A stretch of 64,000 nucleotides of DNA. Origin: Anaeromicropila herbilytica (GTDB taxonomy: Bacteria > Bacillota > Clostridia > Lachnospirales > Lachnospiraceae). The stretch is taken from NCBI RefSeq assembly GCF_016591975.1, contig NZ_AP024169.1:3449001-3513000 (forward strand). The letters are read 5' to 3'. Shown here piece after piece: positions 62,566 through 64,000 of this stretch; the first letter of the stretch is position 1; every line of letters begins with the position of its first letter. The notes under the pieces were generated by a model, which ran no database searches, had not been told where the DNA came from, and worked only from the letters and a program-made list of their open reading frames with translations. Both the position numbers and the translations under genes were made by a program.

Positions 62566-64000
62566 TTAATTGCGTTTATATACTTTTATCTTAATTGTGA
62601 AGGTTTTCTCTTTGTCTCCAATTTTAACTTTTACAAGTAAATTAGCTACTCCGTTTTCACCTGCTTTAATCTTACCTTTTTTGTCAATTAGTACTACTTT
62701 CTTATTATTTGTTGCATATTTGATACTAATACTATAATTCTTTGCTTCTTTTGGTATTGAAACAATAGCTTTTATTGATTGACCTTCATAAATTTTCTTT
62801 TTTGATGACAATTTTACTTTTACTTTATCTAGAATTTTATCAATATCAGGAGCTACAGTTGGTGCAACTGTAGATGTTGGTTGTACTGAAGGTGCTACAG
62901 TTGGCGTTGGAGTTATAGTTGGCGAGACTGTTGGTTGTGTGACAGGACCGTACGTAGGAGAACTTGTAGGTACAGTCGTTGGTGGAGCTACTGTTGGCGT
63001 AACTGTTGGGGCTACCGTTGGTGTTACAGTAGGTTGAGGTTCTTTTACTTTAACTTCACAAGTAGCTGTTTTACCAAATACTGTTGTTGCCGTTATCGTA
63101 GCTTCACCTTTATTCAATGCTTCCACCACACCGTCTGTCACTTTCGCTACCGTTTCATCTGAAGACTTCCAAGTTACATATGGATTAATATCTGGATCAG
63201 CAGTAACTTTTAAAGTATCTTTGTCTCCAACATTCATAGTTAAGCTATTTTTATCAAAAGAAATACTCTTTACATTCAGATTAACTTGATAGTCTTGTTC
63301 ATTCATAGCATAATCTACTACTGCAAGCCCAAAATTATCCGTTAAATGATCCGTAACATCGAATGTAACAGTACTAGTTTTAGCCTTAGTATCTTCATTT
63401 ACATATATGCTATCTACTTCTTTGTCTTTTCCCTTTTCATCTTTTTGATATAATCCTACATTTGCTACATACTGATTATCATTTACCGTTACATCAAGAT
63501 AACTCTTATTATCTTTTTGATAGATTCTTGCACCTAATACCTGTGGTGCCTGCGTATCAATTGTTACAGGGAACTGCCAAGAATCTTTCATATTATTACT
63601 AATATGTCCAGTATAATCAAGATCACCCGTCACTTTATAGATACATGCTGTATCATTTGGTAACACTTTATTGTTTACATCTGTACCTGCCCAAGAATTA
63701 CTATTGAGTGCGTAACTTATAATACTTGCTGACGAATAATAAAATGACTTATTATTATTTTTAGTATTATACTGATATAAAATATTTCCGGAAGAATCTG
63801 TTACTCGGTAATCAAGATTCTTCGCATTTCTTAGTAAGCTTGTTTTTACATAATCTATACTATCAAAGAAACCATCTTTATTTGGGGATATTGCAATCTT
63901 GTTCTGATCAATCGGCACTTTAACATCGCTCAAGTATGCGTATAGGTTTTGACCTAATACAACATCTAATTGTCCTAATACAGAATTATAAGCTTCACTA
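62566..64000 (-). CDS. C-terminal part of a large surface or secreted protein with Ig-like domain (start outside the window)
   Basis: The frame stays open to base 64000, so only the C-terminal 477 residues are seen. AISPNKDGFFDSIDYV recalls the domain after the catalytic part in lactocepin-type S8 proteases; two beta-rich Fn3-like stretches follow. Then come a bacterial Ig-like domain, group 2 (SFDKNSLTMNVGDKDTLKVTADPD ... VTWKSSDETVAKV), a Pro/Thr/Val linker (about 317-390) and a final beta domain. No sortase motif. Likely cell-envelope or extracellular protease; the protease call is inference because the active site is not visible. Confidence 0.72.
   Translation of the reverse strand, partial: SEAYNSVLGQLDVVLGQNLYAYLSDVKVPIDQNKIAISPNKDGFFDSIDYVKTSLLRNAKNLDYRVTDSSGNILYQYNTKNNNKSFYYSSASIISYALNSNSWAGTDVNNKVLPNDTACIYKVTGDLDYTGHISNNMKDSWQFPVTIDTQAPQVLGARIYQKDNKSYLDVTVNDNQYVANVGLYQKDEKGKDKEVDSIYVNEDTKAKTSTVTFDVTDHLTDNFGLAVVDYAMNEQDYQVNLNVKSISFDKNSLTMNVGDKDTLKVTADPDINPYVTWKSSDETVAKVTDGVVEALNKGEATITATTVFGKTATCEVKVKEPQPTVTPTVAPTVTPTVAPPTTVPTSSPTYGPVTQPTVSPTITPTPTVAPSVQPTSTVAPTVAPDIDKILDKVKVKLSSKKKIYEGQSIKAIVSIPKEAKNYSISIKYATNNKKVVLIDKKGKIKAGENGVANLLVKVKIGDKEKTFTIKIKVYKRN

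Overview
The window is low-GC DNA from an anaerobic, endospore-forming member of the Firmicutes, most likely family Lachnospiraceae (Lachnoclostridium phytofermentans-like). The evidence is a sigma-K gene, an NfnAB electron-bifurcating transhydrogenase, a class I heat-shock operon under CIRCE control, a DUF5688 gene, HPr-like paralogs and the Firmicutes gene order mltG-like / trmR / U32 peptidase / fur / DUF1292 / ruvX / ireB. Assignment to a species is inference. Most genes lie on the minus strand.

1-1.9 kb: a divergent pair made of a TetR-type regulator and a small-membrane-protein/esterase operon, followed by a DUF2809 membrane protein. The regulator's promoter has a perfect 12-bp palindrome in its spacer.

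1.9-16 kb is an accessory, defence-rich region. It holds an HNH endonuclease gene cut by one in-frame amber codon and coupled to a MazG-like pyrophosphohydrolase. Next comes a convergent restriction endonuclease / SPPY-type methyltransferase pair sharing one terminator. An excisionase-like remnant, an orphan hypothetical gene and 0.8 kb of gene-poor DNA follow. After these lie a deformylase-like gene, a secreted nuclease lipoprotein, and a decayed WYL-type regulator. The last unit is a three-gene cassette: cytosine-C5 methyltransferase, a large kinase with two GHKL ATPase domains, and a receiver-domain protein. This cassette is bracketed by two long palindromes and is the best candidate here for an incompletely described defence system.

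16-34 kb is mostly housekeeping: metA (acetyl-CoA type by residue Glu111), ligA, rluF with a repetitive tail, tRNA-Arg(CCG), an aminotransferase behind an alanine-type T-box, an HPr-like gene, a degenerate GGDEF-EAL protein, nfnAB, an iron alcohol dehydrogenase and an SRAP protein. 34-43 kb holds an amidase-like protein with Ser at the catalytic Cys site, a two-component system, a CYTH protein, a CPBP protease fragment, and a GH1 glucosidase with a divergent RpiR regulator. 43-64 kb holds sigK, the tRNA-modification/RNase J/ruvX/ireB/mtaB block, a second HPr-like gene, thiI with a cysteine desulfurase, and the hrcA-grpE-dnaK-dnaJ-prmA-rsmE cluster. The window ends inside the C-terminal part of a large surface protein.

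Between the genes are several families of long palindromic repeats. Family A (about 230 bp) occurs as four copies or relics plus a possible short derivative, family B is about 83 bp in two copies, and family C is about 280 bp in two copies plus loose motifs. Their arms differ between copies but stay complementary, so pairing is being conserved rather than sequence. One family B copy lies inside a family A copy.
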